Origin: Betaproteobacteria bacterium TMED22
GTDB lineage: Bacteria; Pseudomonadota; Gammaproteobacteria; Burkholderiales; Eutrophovitaceae
Direction of reading: 5' to 3'
DNA length: 64,000 nt
Assembly (NCBI GenBank): GCA_002167745.1
Contig: NHCB01000013.1
Coordinates: forward strand, 32,203-96,202
The translations under genes were made by a program, and so were the position numbers. A model generated the notes under the pieces. It was not told the DNA's origin. It made no database searches and worked only from the letters and a program-made list of their open reading frames with translations. Positions 39,005 through 49,154 of this stretch are shown here, piece after piece. Position 1 is the first letter of the stretch. Every line of letters begins with the position of its first letter.

Positions 39005-39544
39005 GTGAAATTCTTTTTTGAAATATTTCCAATTATTATTTTCTTTTTTGTATTCAAGAGCCATGGAATCATGGCCGCCACTGCCGCCGCAATAATAGCC
39101 ACAATTATTCAAGCAGGTTGGTCTTGGCTTCGAAACAAAAAAATAGAAAAAATGATGATGATAAACCTAGGAATCATCATTATCCTCGGCGGAGCCACAA
39201 TAGCGCTACAGGATGAAACCTTCATAAAGTGGAAGCCTACGGTGCTATATTGGGCCTTCGCAATCATATTGGTACTTTCGAACTTAATTTTCAAAAAGAA
39301 TCTGATTAAAGCGATGATGGGATCAAAAATGATAATGGTCGATCCGCTTTGGAATAAATTAAATTTAAGTTGGTCAGGGTTTTTCTTGTTTATGGGATGC
39401 CTAAACCTTTATGTAGCTTTCAATTTCGATACTGATATGTGGGTCAACTTCAAACTATTTGGAGGAATGGGGCTATTACTCATATTCGCGTTGGCGCAAG
39501 CATTCTTTTTATCAAAACACATTAGCCCTCAAGAAGACGAGTAG
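39005..39544 (+). CDS. yciB: Inner membrane septation protein YciB (IspZ)
   Basis: A 179-residue integral membrane protein with about five helices. It starts MKFFFEIFPIIIFFFVFK and continues with family segments (ATAAAIIATIIQAGWSWLR, KWKPTVLYWAFAIIL, WNKLNLSWSGFFLFMGCLNLYV in parts). YciB/IspZ proteins affect septation and envelope integrity. It leads yciB-bolA-ppiC, an order found in many Betaproteobacteria. Confidence 0.93.
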   Translation: MKFFFEIFPIIIFFFVFKSHGIMAATAAAIIATIIQAGWSWLRNKKIEKMMMINLGIIIILGGATIALQDETFIKWKPTVLYWAFAIILVLSNLIFKKNLIKAMMGSKMIMVDPLWNKLNLSWSGFFLFMGCLNLYVAFNFDTDMWVNFKLFGGMGLLLIFALAQAFFLSKHISPQEDE

Positions 39545-39586
39545 AAACCCATCAATAGTCCAAACCAAAGCCTAGGAATTATTGCC

Positions 39587-39850
39587 ATGAATACGATAGA
39601 GCAAATGAAAGATCGACTTGCTCGCATTGCACCAACTTCAATAGATATTTTTGATGATTCGGCATCCCATGCTGGACACGCTGGCGTCCAGGAAACAGGC
39701 GGTGGACATTATGAATTATCAATCGTATCGGCAACCTTTTCAGGGAAATCCACAATACAGCGTCATAGAATAATTTACGAATGTCTGTCGGACCTTATGC
39801 CTGGCGCAATACACGCGCTATCAATTCACGCATTCGCTCCAGAGGAATAA
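39587..39850 (+). CDS. bolA: BolA-family protein
   Basis: An 87-residue BolA-fold protein. HYELSIVSATFSGKSTIQRHRIIYECL and the C-terminal IHALSIHAFAPEE (with the conserved His) are the family hallmarks. BolA proteins pair with monothiol glutaredoxins through a [2Fe-2S] cluster and may bind DNA or RNA. It lies 42 bp after yciB and 49 bp before the parvulin gene. Confidence 0.92.
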   Translation: MNTIEQMKDRLARIAPTSIDIFDDSASHAGHAGVQETGGGHYELSIVSATFSGKSTIQRHRIIYECLSDLMPGAIHALSIHAFAPEE

Positions 39851-39899
39851 TTATTCAAGCTAACGCCTCTCTTACTCATGAAGTTAGCCAAGAGAAAAT

Positions 39900-40721
39900 A
39901 TGAACCTTTATCGATATATTTTTTGCATTGTATTTTTAGGTGGCGTGCTGCATCTATCTTTAGCAAATGCAAACGATGAAATCGTTGCTATTGTCAATGG
40001 TGTTGAGATATCGAGAACAAAATTCGAACTGCTGATTTCTACCCAAACGAGTCAAGGTCAATCTGACACTCCTGAATTTAGAGAGAATCTGCTTGACGTC
40101 ATGATAACGAGAGAAGTCTTAGCGCAAGAGGCAACTCGGCGTAAATTAGACGAAGATCCAGATGTCATTCAACAGCTACAGGCGACTAGAGAGCAACTGT
40201 TGCTAAACGCACTCTTCGGCGAAATTATTCGGGCTAGCGAACCTGATGAGGAGGCTAAACAAGCTGCCTACCGTAAACTTAAATCAGATCGTGAAGAGGT
40301 GAAGGAATACCTTGTTCGTCATATTCTTGTTGAGAACGAGGCTACTGCAAGTAACCTAATCTCGAGAATCCAATCTGGTGAAGCGTTCGAATCAATGGCT
40401 TCAGATTTTTCTATTGATAAAAGTACAAAAAATATAGGCGGCCAAATTGACTGGGCGACGTCAGAACGTTTCGTGAAGGAGTTTTCAGAGGCGATGGTTA
40501 GCATGAATAAGGGCCAACTCAACGAAGAGCCAATTCGATCTAACTTTGGATATCACGTTGTTCAACTGATGGATGTTAGAGAGGCGCCTTTCCCATCATA
40601 CGATGAAATTTCAGATCAAATTCGGAAAGACCTGATTACTCAAACCCGAGACGAGCTAATCTCGGCACTCCGAGACTCAGCAAAAATTGAAATATTCGAG
40701 CAACAAATAATACCGGACTAA
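39900..40721 (+). CDS. Periplasmic parvulin-type peptidyl-prolyl isomerase
   Basis: A 273-residue exported isomerase/chaperone. The N-terminus is a signal peptide (hydrophobic core about residues 5-20, likely cut after ANA near residue 25). A SurA-N-like helical segment follows (about 30-110), then one parvulin domain (about 125-225: EYLVRHILVENEATA, FESMASDFS, NIGGQIDWA, SNFGYHVVQLMDV). It helps fold outer-membrane and periplasmic proteins. Its stop overlaps the convergent purL stop by four bases. Confidence 0.92.
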   Translation: MNLYRYIFCIVFLGGVLHLSLANANDEIVAIVNGVEISRTKFELLISTQTSQGQSDTPEFRENLLDVMITREVLAQEATRRKLDEDPDVIQQLQATREQLLLNALFGEIIRASEPDEEAKQAAYRKLKSDREEVKEYLVRHILVENEATASNLISRIQSGEAFESMASDFSIDKSTKNIGGQIDWATSERFVKEFSEAMVSMNKGQLNEEPIRSNFGYHVVQLMDVREAPFPSYDEISDQIRKDLITQTRDELISALRDSAKIEIFEQQIIPD

Positions 40722-43700
40722 GCAACCCAGTGCCTGGCGTTACGGAACATATACATCCACGCGCCATCATCACTCCAATCAACAGGATGCCACGAATTTT
40801 GAGTGGCTTTAAATACCCGTTCGGGATGAGGCATCATGATCGTAAAGCGACCATCAACTGAAGTTAAACCGGTAGTCCCGTTCTCTGACCCATTCGGGTT
40901 ACAGGGATACTGCTCACTAACCTCGCCGTAATTATCGACATACCGAAGTGAAACAAAAGGATTAGCATCAATTTTCTGTTGTCCTGATTCAAATTCGACT
41001 AATCCCTCTCCGTGAGCAGTAACAACAGGTATTCGAGATCCGACCATATTTCGTAACAATATCGAAGGACTTTGAGTAACTTCTGTCATTACGAAACGAG
41101 CCTCAAATTGTTCTGATTTATTTTTAATAAAGCGAGGCCAGTGCGAAGTTCCTGGAATAACGGTTCGTAAATTAGACATCATCTGGCATCCATTACACAC
41201 CCCTAAAGCAAAACTATCACTCCTATTGAAAAACGCTGCGAACTCATCATACGCACGCGAATTAAATAAGATAGATTTAGCCCAACCTTCTCCAGCCCCG
41301 AGCACGTCACCATAGGAGAATCCACCACAAGCCGCCAGACCTATGAATTCCGATAATGAAGTACGACCGGAAATTAAATCACTCATATGCACGTCGACCG
41401 CGGCAAAACCAGCACGATCAAAAGCCGCTGCCATCTCAACATGACCGTTTACACCTTGTTCGCGTAGGATCGCGATCTTAGGATTCACACCTTTATTTAT
41501 AAACGCCGCTGTTGATGGTTCGTCAATATCGAAGGTTAAATACGCTTGCAAACCTGGGTCGTCCGCATCCAGAATTCGATCGTATTCTTGTTGCGCACAC
41601 TCCGGGTTGTCTCTTAATGACTGCATATTGAAACTTGTTTTTGACCATTTTCTTTGAAGCGAAACCCGCGATTCATTAATCACAAGATGTCCATTTGAAA
41701 AAATCTCGAATGAATCTCTCTTATTAGGTCTCCCTAGCGATTTTGCATAATCCGTTAATCCGTAAGACTCTAACACTGAAAAAACTTCAGTCTCGTCTGC
41801 GTCGTGTATTTGAATAACAGCCCCCAACTCTTCACTAAACAATGCTGAAAGTTGAAGATCTATATCTGGGCCCGCATCCAGGTCAACAGTTAAGCCAACT
41901 CGAGATGCGAACATGCATTCGGCTAGTGTGACAGCTACTCCGCCATCTGACCGATCATGGTAGGCCAGGATCTTGCCGCGTTCATTTAATTCTTGGACAG
42001 ATTTAAAAAAATTGGCTAGGAGTCTTGGTTCATCAAGATCTGGGACTTCGCCTTGTTCTAAAAGGTACGCTTGGTAAAAAATAGAGCATCCCATCCGATT
42101 TTTACCGGCTGACAGATCGATCAGAATCAACTGGGTCGAAAGATCGGAAGACAAAACAGGTGTTAAGGTTTTCCGGATATCAAGTACTGGAGCGAAAGCT
42201 GATATAACGAGTGAAACCGGAGAAACGACTTCGCAAGGCTTATCCCCATCGATCCAAGCCGTCCTCATGGACATCGAGTCCTTACCGACCGGAATACTCA
42301 AACCCAGCTCCGGGCAAAGCTCAAGGCCTACTGCTTTAACAGTATCAAATAGATTGGCGTCTTCCCCTTCGAAACCTGCAGGAGCCATCCAGTTTGCCGA
42401 TAGCTTAATACAAGCCAAACTATCAATGTTAGCCGCGGCTACGTTGGTAATTGCCTCGCCGATAGCCATACGCCCAGAAGCTGGTCCACTTATTACCGCC
42501 AGCGGAGCACGCTCACCTATAGCAAACGCTTCGCCACACGACTGATCAAAACTCATCGCAGTAACAGCGACATCACTAACTGGAGTCTGCCAAGGACCAA
42601 CAAATTGGTCTCGAGAACAAAGACCACCTACAGACCGATCACCAATTGAAATCAGAAACGTTTTATCCGCTACCGCAGGAAATGATAGAACACGTCCAAG
42701 AGCATCAGCAGGATTTATGAGTGGGACCTTTTGCGTGTCTACCTTCACCGCTAATCTCTGAACATTACGCGTCATCTTAGGTGGTTTATCTAACATTACT
42801 GCCAAAGGTATATCCGCAGGTTTATTACCAAAATGAGAATCGAATACTTCTAAATGACCATCATCTGTTGATTCGCCCAGCACCGCAAAAGGACACTGCT
42901 CACGCTCACAAATTTGTTGAAAGCGTTCGAAACCATCTGGACTGACGGCCAACATATATCGCTCTTGCGACTCATTACTCCATATTTGCATTGGACTCAT
43001 ACCCGACTCCTCTGATGGAATCCTTCTTATATCAATGCGCGCACCACATTTAGCATCGTTGACTAATTCTGGTAAAGCATTTGAGAGCCCACCTGCTCCA
43101 ACGTCATGTATCGACAAAATTGGATTCTGAGCACCAAGGCTCCAACAACGATCAATTACTTCCTGGCACCTTCTCTGGATCTCTGGATTACCTCTTTGAA
43201 CAGAGTCAAAATCGAGATCGACAGAATTCTCACCCGTGGCCATACTCGACGCCGCTCCCCCTCCCATTCCAATAAGCATTCCCGGACCACCAAGCTGGAT
43301 GATCAAAGTACCTGCGGCGAACAGCTCTTTTATTGATTGCTGATCAACAACATTACCTATCCCACCGGCTAGCATTATGGGCTTGTGGTAGCCTCGAATT
43401 ACTCCACGGATTTCTTGTTCGTAATTTCTGAAATACCCACAAAGATTAGGCCGACCAAATTCATTGTTAAACGCTGCAGCACCAATTGGTCCGTCCAACA
43501 TGATCTTCAAAGGAGATGCGATATGGTCAGGCTTTCCGATAGAGGATTGTTCCCAAGGTTCGCTACCCTCTGGTATTCTTAAATGTGAAACGCTAAATCC
43601 AACAAGACCTGCCTTTGGTTTCGCTCCCCTACCGGTAGCTCCTTCGTCTCTAATTTCTCCACCTGAACCTGTCGCAGCTCCCGGAAACGGAGAAATTGCT

Positions 43701-44614
43701 GTCGGATGATTGTGAGTTTCAACCTTCATGAGCGTATGTGTCAACTCACCGAGGACGTATTCATACCGATTATCGGTGACAGTTTGAAAACGATTCGTAT
43801 GCACTCCCTCCATGATGGCTGAGTTGTCAGAATACGCCACGACAGTACCTTTCGGAGAACGTCGATGAGTCTCTCGAATCATATCGAAGAGTGAATACTC
43901 CTGCACCTGATCATCGATCACCCAAGCTGCATTAAAAATTTTATGACGACAATGCTCCGAGTTGGCTTGCGCAAACATCATCAACTCCACATCAGTAGGA
44001 TCTCTACCAATCCTTTGAAAACTTTGATTAAGATAATCGATCTCATCAGAAGAAAGCGCCAAGCCCATATCCCTGTCGGCTAACTCAATGGCTTGCCGAC
44101 CATGTTTTAATACTGAAATTGTAGTTAAAGGTTGAGGTTCGACATGTCCGAAAAGCTGTTGCGCTTCTATCAAATCGGATAGAACAGTCTCTGTCATTCG
44201 GTCGTGCACCATGGGAACAATGCGCATTATTGCAGATTGCGATAAAGGTTTATCACCCCCCGTTTCTATGTGCCAAGAAACCCCGCGTTCGATGCGGGAC
44301 ACTTGACTGATACCACAAGATTTTGCAATATCTGTAGCTTTAGTGGACCAAGGTGATATAGAACCTAATCGGGGTACGACCAGAAAGTCGGGATTCTTAT
44401 TCTCTGAATTAGATGGCTTTGCTCCGTATGAAAGAATTTGATCCAGATGAATGGACTGATCTGTCGAAAGCGGTTCATTAACCTCAATGAAATGCCAAAA
44501 GATTGCTGTGATATCACTAATCTTTGGATCTACTGCTTGCACTTCATTAAACAGTTTATCGAGGCGAAATTTTGAAAGCGCTTGACGCCCTTCTAAAAAA
44601 ATGACTTCCGGCAT
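40718..44614 (-). CDS. purL: Phosphoribosylformylglycinamidine synthase
   Basis: The large single-chain FGAM synthase of purine biosynthesis, 1298 residues, as in beta- and gammaproteobacteria. The synthetase domains contain MFAQANSEHCRHKIFNA, KVETHNHPTAISPFPGAATGSGGEIRDEGATG (in parts), GNPEIQRRCQEVIDRCW and SIHDVGAGGLSNALPEL. The C-terminal glutaminase domain (about 1040-1298) has the nucleophile in GVCNGCQMMSN and the late His in MPHPERVF. No frameshift is seen. It is divergent from nnr, with 57 bp between. Confidence 0.98.
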   Translation of the reverse strand: MPEVIFLEGRQALSKFRLDKLFNEVQAVDPKISDITAIFWHFIEVNEPLSTDQSIHLDQILSYGAKPSNSENKNPDFLVVPRLGSISPWSTKATDIAKSCGISQVSRIERGVSWHIETGGDKPLSQSAIMRIVPMVHDRMTETVLSDLIEAQQLFGHVEPQPLTTISVLKHGRQAIELADRDMGLALSSDEIDYLNQSFQRIGRDPTDVELMMFAQANSEHCRHKIFNAAWVIDDQVQEYSLFDMIRETHRRSPKGTVVAYSDNSAIMEGVHTNRFQTVTDNRYEYVLGELTHTLMKVETHNHPTAISPFPGAATGSGGEIRDEGATGRGAKPKAGLVGFSVSHLRIPEGSEPWEQSSIGKPDHIASPLKIMLDGPIGAAAFNNEFGRPNLCGYFRNYEQEIRGVIRGYHKPIMLAGGIGNVVDQQSIKELFAAGTLIIQLGGPGMLIGMGGGAASSMATGENSVDLDFDSVQRGNPEIQRRCQEVIDRCWSLGAQNPILSIHDVGAGGLSNALPELVNDAKCGARIDIRRIPSEESGMSPMQIWSNESQERYMLAVSPDGFERFQQICEREQCPFAVLGESTDDGHLEVFDSHFGNKPADIPLAVMLDKPPKMTRNVQRLAVKVDTQKVPLINPADALGRVLSFPAVADKTFLISIGDRSVGGLCSRDQFVGPWQTPVSDVAVTAMSFDQSCGEAFAIGERAPLAVISGPASGRMAIGEAITNVAAANIDSLACIKLSANWMAPAGFEGEDANLFDTVKAVGLELCPELGLSIPVGKDSMSMRTAWIDGDKPCEVVSPVSLVISAFAPVLDIRKTLTPVLSSDLSTQLILIDLSAGKNRMGCSIFYQAYLLEQGEVPDLDEPRLLANFFKSVQELNERGKILAYHDRSDGGVAVTLAECMFASRVGLTVDLDAGPDIDLQLSALFSEELGAVIQIHDADETEVFSVLESYGLTDYAKSLGRPNKRDSFEIFSNGHLVINESRVSLQRKWSKTSFNMQSLRDNPECAQQEYDRILDADDPGLQAYLTFDIDEPSTAAFINKGVNPKIAILREQGVNGHVEMAAAFDRAGFAAVDVHMSDLISGRTSLSEFIGLAACGGFSYGDVLGAGEGWAKSILFNSRAYDEFAAFFNRSDSFALGVCNGCQMMSNLRTVIPGTSHWPRFIKNKSEQFEARFVMTEVTQSPSILLRNMVGSRIPVVTAHGEGLVEFESGQQKIDANPFVSLRYVDNYGEVSEQYPCNPNGSENGTTGLTSVDGRFTIMMPHPERVFKATQNSWHPVDWSDDGAWMYMFRNARHWVA

Positions 44615-44671
44615 GGACTCTTTAATTTTAGTTGAATATCTTTAAGATAAGATTATAGCCGACCAAGGACT

Positions 44672-46225
44672 ATGCAATATCCGACCATATATCAAATCAC
44701 TTATACTTTAGTTATGCAAACGGTACCGGTCTATCATACGGAACAGATAAGGCAGATAGAGAATCATTTCTTCGCTTTAGAACCCAAACCCCAGCTAATG
44801 GAATTAGCAGGAAAAACTATTGCTAATATCACCGTTAAGGTTGCGCCGGAGCAGGCCCAATCTATTTTGGTCATTGCAGGGCCAGGAAATAATGGCGGTG
44901 ACGCATACGTTGCTGCGAGACATCTCAAATCTGCAAACTTTCATGTATCGTTAGTAGAGCCTATTAAACCGCATCAAAGCTCTTCCGAAAAAGAAGATGC
45001 TGTCAAAAAGTGGAAGGCAATTGGAGGCGTAACAAAAAGCACAACGAAATATGAAAAGTCCTTTGATATTGTCATTGATGGTCTATTCGGCATTGGATTG
45101 AATCGCACCCTTCCTACAGAGATCTCAAAATATATTCAAAGCATAAACGAACAAGAATCTACAGTAATATCCATAGACATACCTTCAGGACTAAACGCAA
45201 ACACGGGCGCAGTAATGGGCTCATGCGTAAGAGCTGACCACACAGTCACCTTCCTAGGTTACAAAGTGGGTCTACATACTGGACAAGGTCCAGACTGTTC
45301 CGGAATTATCCATTTCAGCGATCTTAATATGGGAAATCACCCCCCAGTCGATAACCACGGCTATTTAATTGGGAATGACGTACTAAGAAACGTACTTGTA
45401 CCTAGGGATAAATCCTCCCACAAGGGGACGCATGGGCAACTTGCGGTGATTGGGGGAAGTAAGGGAATGATCGGTGCAGCGCTGCTAACCGGACGAGCGG
45501 GCCTTAGATTAGGGGCTGGACGTGTTTTCATTGGATTACTAGACTCAGACTCACGCACGCCCGCGGCAGATTGGGGGCAACCTGAACTAATGTTCAGAGA
45601 TGTAACGGAGCTAGTCGCTTTGGAAAAAATCACCTGTTTCGCTATCGGACCGGGTCTTGGGACAAATAACAGCGCATATAAAGTCCTAGGGCAAGTCATA
45701 GCAAAACCCACGCCCATCATCCTGGACGCAGACGCGTTAAATATCGTTGCACAACAACCTACTCTGACGGAACAGATAGAGAAACGGATCAACCCCACAA
45801 TAATGACTCCACATCCCGGAGAGGCATCACGGCTACTTGGCATTTCAATAGCAGAAATTCAAGCTAACAGAATACAAATCGCACTGGATTTAGCCAGTAA
45901 ATTTAATGCAGAAGTTGTCCTCAAAGGGGTCGGTAGCGTGTGCGCCTTCCAAGATGGCAATTGGTTTGTCAACACCTCAGGTAACCCAGGCATGGCTAGC
46001 GCAGGCATGGGGGATGCACTTACAGGTATCATCGGTGCATTCGTTAGCCAAGGGGCTTATACCCACACGGCAATGCTCGCAGGAGTCCATTTGCACGGAT
46101 TAGCCGCGGACCAACTATTACATGACGACTGCGGGCCTATTGGAATGACCGCGTCGGAGACTATTGACAGCTCCCGAATAGTGTTCAATCGATTCCAAAA
46201 TAAAAACATCACCTCGTTCATATAG
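44672..46225 (+). CDS. nnr: Bifunctional NAD(P)H-hydrate epimerase/dehydratase
   Basis: A 517-residue fusion that repairs hydrated NADH and NADPH. The N-terminal epimerase (YjeF_N, about 20-225) contains VIAGPGNNGGDAYVAARHL and DGLFGIGLNR. The C-terminal ADP/ATP-dependent dehydratase (about 235-505) contains HKGTHGQLAVIGGSKGMIGAA, ILDADALNI, MTPHPGEASRLLG and GNPGMASAGMGDALTGI. An in-frame ATG at 44714 is an alternative start; neither has a strong ribosome site. A possible promoter (TTGAAT, 16 bp, TATAGC at 44632-44659) would favour the second. Confidence 0.94.
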   Translation: MQYPTIYQITYTLVMQTVPVYHTEQIRQIENHFFALEPKPQLMELAGKTIANITVKVAPEQAQSILVIAGPGNNGGDAYVAARHLKSANFHVSLVEPIKPHQSSSEKEDAVKKWKAIGGVTKSTTKYEKSFDIVIDGLFGIGLNRTLPTEISKYIQSINEQESTVISIDIPSGLNANTGAVMGSCVRADHTVTFLGYKVGLHTGQGPDCSGIIHFSDLNMGNHPPVDNHGYLIGNDVLRNVLVPRDKSSHKGTHGQLAVIGGSKGMIGAALLTGRAGLRLGAGRVFIGLLDSDSRTPAADWGQPELMFRDVTELVALEKITCFAIGPGLGTNNSAYKVLGQVIAKPTPIILDADALNIVAQQPTLTEQIEKRINPTIMTPHPGEASRLLGISIAEIQANRIQIALDLASKFNAEVVLKGVGSVCAFQDGNWFVNTSGNPGMASAGMGDALTGIIGAFVSQGAYTHTAMLAGVHLHGLAADQLLHDDCGPIGMTASETIDSSRIVFNRFQNKNITSFI

Positions 46226-46256
46226 AGTGTGCGAGTAAAAACTAAGAGGAATATCA

Positions 46257-47948
46257 ATGTCAGGTCAAAATAACTCATTTGATGCCATCATCATAGGCGC
46301 AGGATTTTCCGGCTTATACCAACTGCATTCACTCCGGGATCAATTAAAATTAAATACATTGACGATTGAATCTGGAGCCGATTTAGGTGGGACCTGGTTT
46401 TGGAATCGGTACCCTGGAGCACGCTGTGACTCTGAGAGTCACTCATACTGTTACATGTTCTCCGAGGAAATTTATAAAGAGTGGGAATGGTCAGAGCGCT
46501 ATCCTGGCCCTAAAGAAATAAGAAGCTATCTCAATTTCGTAGCAGAAAAACTCAATCTGAGAAGGAATATTCTATTCAATACTCTCGTCACCAAGGCGCG
46601 ATTCATAGAATCGAATAATAAGTGGGAACTGACTACACAGGGAGGAGACATCTACCACACTACCTACTTAATCACAGGTATCGGATGCATCTCATCTGCG
46701 AATATACCCAACATCCCTGGTCTAGAGGATTTCACAGGTAAGTGGTACCACACGGGTAACTGGCCCCACGAAGACGTTTCTTTTAAGAATAAAAGAGTGG
46801 GACAAATCGGAACCGGATCTACTGGCATTCAAGCCGTACCTGAAATCGCAAAAACCGCCGACCACCTGCATGTCTTTCAGCGAACTCCAAACTATAGCGT
46901 TCCTGCGCGAAACGCTCCTTTGAGCGAAACTTTCAAAAAACAGGTTCACGACAGTTATGAAGAAATAAAAAAAACAGTTCGCTCAACTCCAAACGGCCAT
47001 CCATTTAGGATATCGGAAACAAATGTATTTGAAAATAACGAAAACGAAAGAAAAAAAGTCTACGAGGAAGCCTGGGAAAAAGGTGGTTTACAGTTTAGAG
47101 CAACTTATCAGGATTTGACTACTAATAAAAAAGCTAATGATACGGCCGCAAACTTTCTAAAGGACAAAATTAAAACAATCGTTCACGATAAAACGACTGC
47201 TCAGGCACTCGCCAATATTGATTATCCTTACGCTGGTAAGCGCCCACCAATAGACACTAATTATTTCGAGACTTTCAACCGAAACAATGTGTCATTAGTT
47301 GACCTAAAACGAGAGACGATCGTAAAGATAACAGAAGATGGAATACAGACGTCCGCTCGCCATATTCCGTTAGATATGATCGTCTTTGCTACTGGGTTTG
47401 ATGCGATTACTGGTAAATTTTTAGATATAGACATACAAGGGCGCAATGGATTAAAACTATCAGAAGCATGGAAAGAAGGACCTAAAACATATCTAGGATT
47501 GCAAACTCCAGGATTCCCCAACATGTTCAGCATAACAGGACCAGGAAGCCCCTCGGTACTATGTAATATGCCAGTACCGATTGAGCAGCATGTGGAATGG
47601 ATTACCGAATGTATCGCACATATGCGACAAAATGGCATTGACACGTGTGAAGCAAGCCAAGAAGCAGCTGATGAATGGGTGACCCATGTCAATGAAGTCG
47701 CAAACGCCACGCTTTTAGTTACCGTACCGCATTCTTGGTACTTAGGCGCTAACATTGAGGGCAAGCCGCGTGTCTTTATGCCATATGCTGGTGGAATGGC
47801 TCGATATCGAGTGTTATGCGATGACGTGGTTAAAAATAATTATGCCGGATTCATGATGCTATCTAAAAACAACTCCGCCAGCGTCCAAAAAAATAACCCT
47901 CGGCATAACTTCGATATCACTAAACAAATTACAACGCCAGGCATTTAA
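46257..47948 (+). CDS. Type I Baeyer-Villiger monooxygenase
   Basis: A 563-residue FAD- and NADPH-dependent monooxygenase. Two Rossmann motifs (GAGFSG at 14-19 and GTGSTG at 185-190) flank the diagnostic fingerprint FTGKWYHTGNWP (159-170), which fits F-x-G-x3-H-x3-W-P of type I enzymes. LGGTWFWNRYPGARCDSESHSY is also characteristic of cyclohexanone-type members. It would insert oxygen next to a ketone carbonyl; the natural substrate is not predictable. It starts 31 bp after nnr, with GAGG in the ribosome-site region, and ends two bases from the convergent fluoride channel gene. No lactonase or alcohol dehydrogenase partner is beside it. Confidence 0.93.
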   Translation: MSGQNNSFDAIIIGAGFSGLYQLHSLRDQLKLNTLTIESGADLGGTWFWNRYPGARCDSESHSYCYMFSEEIYKEWEWSERYPGPKEIRSYLNFVAEKLNLRRNILFNTLVTKARFIESNNKWELTTQGGDIYHTTYLITGIGCISSANIPNIPGLEDFTGKWYHTGNWPHEDVSFKNKRVGQIGTGSTGIQAVPEIAKTADHLHVFQRTPNYSVPARNAPLSETFKKQVHDSYEEIKKTVRSTPNGHPFRISETNVFENNENERKKVYEEAWEKGGLQFRATYQDLTTNKKANDTAANFLKDKIKTIVHDKTTAQALANIDYPYAGKRPPIDTNYFETFNRNNVSLVDLKRETIVKITEDGIQTSARHIPLDMIVFATGFDAITGKFLDIDIQGRNGLKLSEAWKEGPKTYLGLQTPGFPNMFSITGPGSPSVLCNMPVPIEQHVEWITECIAHMRQNGIDTCEASQEAADEWVTHVNEVANATLLVTVPHSWYLGANIEGKPRVFMPYAGGMARYRVLCDDVVKNNYAGFMMLSKNNSASVQKNNPRHNFDITKQITTPGI

Positions 47949-47950
47949 CA

Positions 47951-48331
47951 TCAGTTCAGTAAGGTTTTACATAAATGAACCCCAAGGAAAGTCATCAGGA
48001 TTGAACCGACCACATGAATGCTGATCAAAAAAGCTGCCCATCCTAATCGACCACTTTGAAGCAGCTGTAATGACTCAACGGAAAACGTTGAAAAAGTAGT
48101 CAACCCTCCTAAGAATCCTGTAACGATTAATAATTTCCACTCTGGAGAAAGTTGAACATTGTGCGAGAAGAACTCTACAGCGATGCCAATTAGGAAACCA
48201 CCGACCATGTTAGCCAAAAAAGTTCCTAAAGGGATATTTTTCACACTAGCATTAAATAAAAGGCCTAAACCCCATCTAATCCAAGCTCCACCCGCTGCTC
48301 CGACTCCAATCGCAACAAGTTTGATAAACAA
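47951..48331 (-). CDS. crcB: Fluoride ion channel CrcB/FluC
   Basis: A 126-residue four-helix dual-topology channel that expels fluoride. Signatures are [24 protein letters not shown] with the conserved Asn, and [15 protein letters not shown] with the Phe-box and Na-site residues. It lies 46 bp after modA on the same strand. I looked for a fluoride riboswitch before it and found no room for or trace of one, so it may be expressed by read-through from the mod operon. Confidence 0.94.
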   Translation of the reverse strand: MFIKLVAIGVGAAGGAWIRWGLGLLFNASVKNIPLGTFLANMVGGFLIGIAVEFFSHNVQLSPEWKLLIVTGFLGGLTTFSTFSVESLQLLQSGRLGWAAFLISIHVVGSILMTFLGVHLCKTLLN

Positions 48332-48377
48332 ATTAGTCCCCTAAGTTTATGCCACCTTATAAAACATACATATTAAA

Positions 48378-49154
48378 CTAACGAGTCAAATCCATAAACT
48401 TTTTGAACCCAAAGCTTTCGATAATTCCTTGAGCGCTCTCAGATTTTAGGAAATCTATGAAACGAACACTTTCCCCTGGAAATTTAGAGCTCTTTAAAAT
48501 GCCTATTGGATAAACTATAGGTTCCGACATATCTAGCGTTAACACAAGGTCTACATCTTTCCTCTCAAATCGCACATCTGTCGCGTACACAAAAGCAAGA
48601 TCTACCTCACCTCGGGCTATGTAATCAATACACTGGCGTACATTCTGAGTTAAAATCAACTTAGAAACAACGTCGTCCCATAGACCCTGCGCCTCGAGTG
48701 CCGCCCTAGCATAACGTCCAGCAGGTACACTGTCAGGATTGCCAACAGCTATCAACTTCACGTTTGATCCTACAATCGACGCTAAGTCTGACAATGAATA
48801 GGACAGATCATTGCGCCCGACGATGATCATTATATTTTCTGCGATGTTATGGACCGAATCATGACCAACCAAACCTTGACGAACAGCTTCGGTCATAGTC
48901 AGTTGATCTGCCGAAAAAAACAGGTCTACCGGCGCTCCTCGCTCAATCTGTCGCAGTAGGGTCCCAGACGCAGCAAAATTTGTCGTAACGCGGACATCAG
49001 GATTATCGAGCTCAAATTCTACAATAAGTTCTTTTAAGACATCCGTAGTGCTCGATGCAGCGGAGATTAAAAGCTCTGTTTGTGCCGCGATGCCTATTTT
49101 ACATACCGAAATAAATAGAACACAACCAGCGACTAATTTTTTAAAACTAAGCAC
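48378..49154 (-). CDS. modA: Molybdate-binding periplasmic protein ModA
   Basis: The 258-residue extracytoplasmic receptor of the molybdate ABC importer. A signal peptide (about residues 1-23, ending in GIAA) is followed by LLISAASSTTDVLKEL, where the Ser/Ala pair binds the oxyanion, then NFAASGTLLRQIERGAPVDLFFSAD, GNPDSVPAGRYARAALE and ARGEVDLAFVYATD. Tungstate transport is a possible alternative, but the surrounding cofactor genes favour molybdate. Its start overlaps modC by eight bases; it is last in the order modB-modC-modA, whereas E. coli uses modA-B-C. Confidence 0.93.
   Translation of the reverse strand: MLSFKKLVAGCVLFISVCKIGIAAQTELLISAASSTTDVLKELIVEFELDNPDVRVTTNFAASGTLLRQIERGAPVDLFFSADQLTMTEAVRQGLVGHDSVHNIAENIMIIVGRNDLSYSLSDLASIVGSNVKLIAVGNPDSVPAGRYARAALEAQGLWDDVVSKLILTQNVRQCIDYIARGEVDLAFVYATDVRFERKDVDLVLTLDMSEPIVYPIGILKSSKFPGESVRFIDFLKSESAQGIIESFGFKKFMDLTR

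Noticed and set aside
43081..43709. Open frames antisense to purL
   Set aside because: No ribosome sites or protein features; purL on the other strand accounts for the region.
48332..48377. Fluoride riboswitch before crcB
   Set aside because: Only 46 bp are available and the conserved pseudoknot elements are absent.
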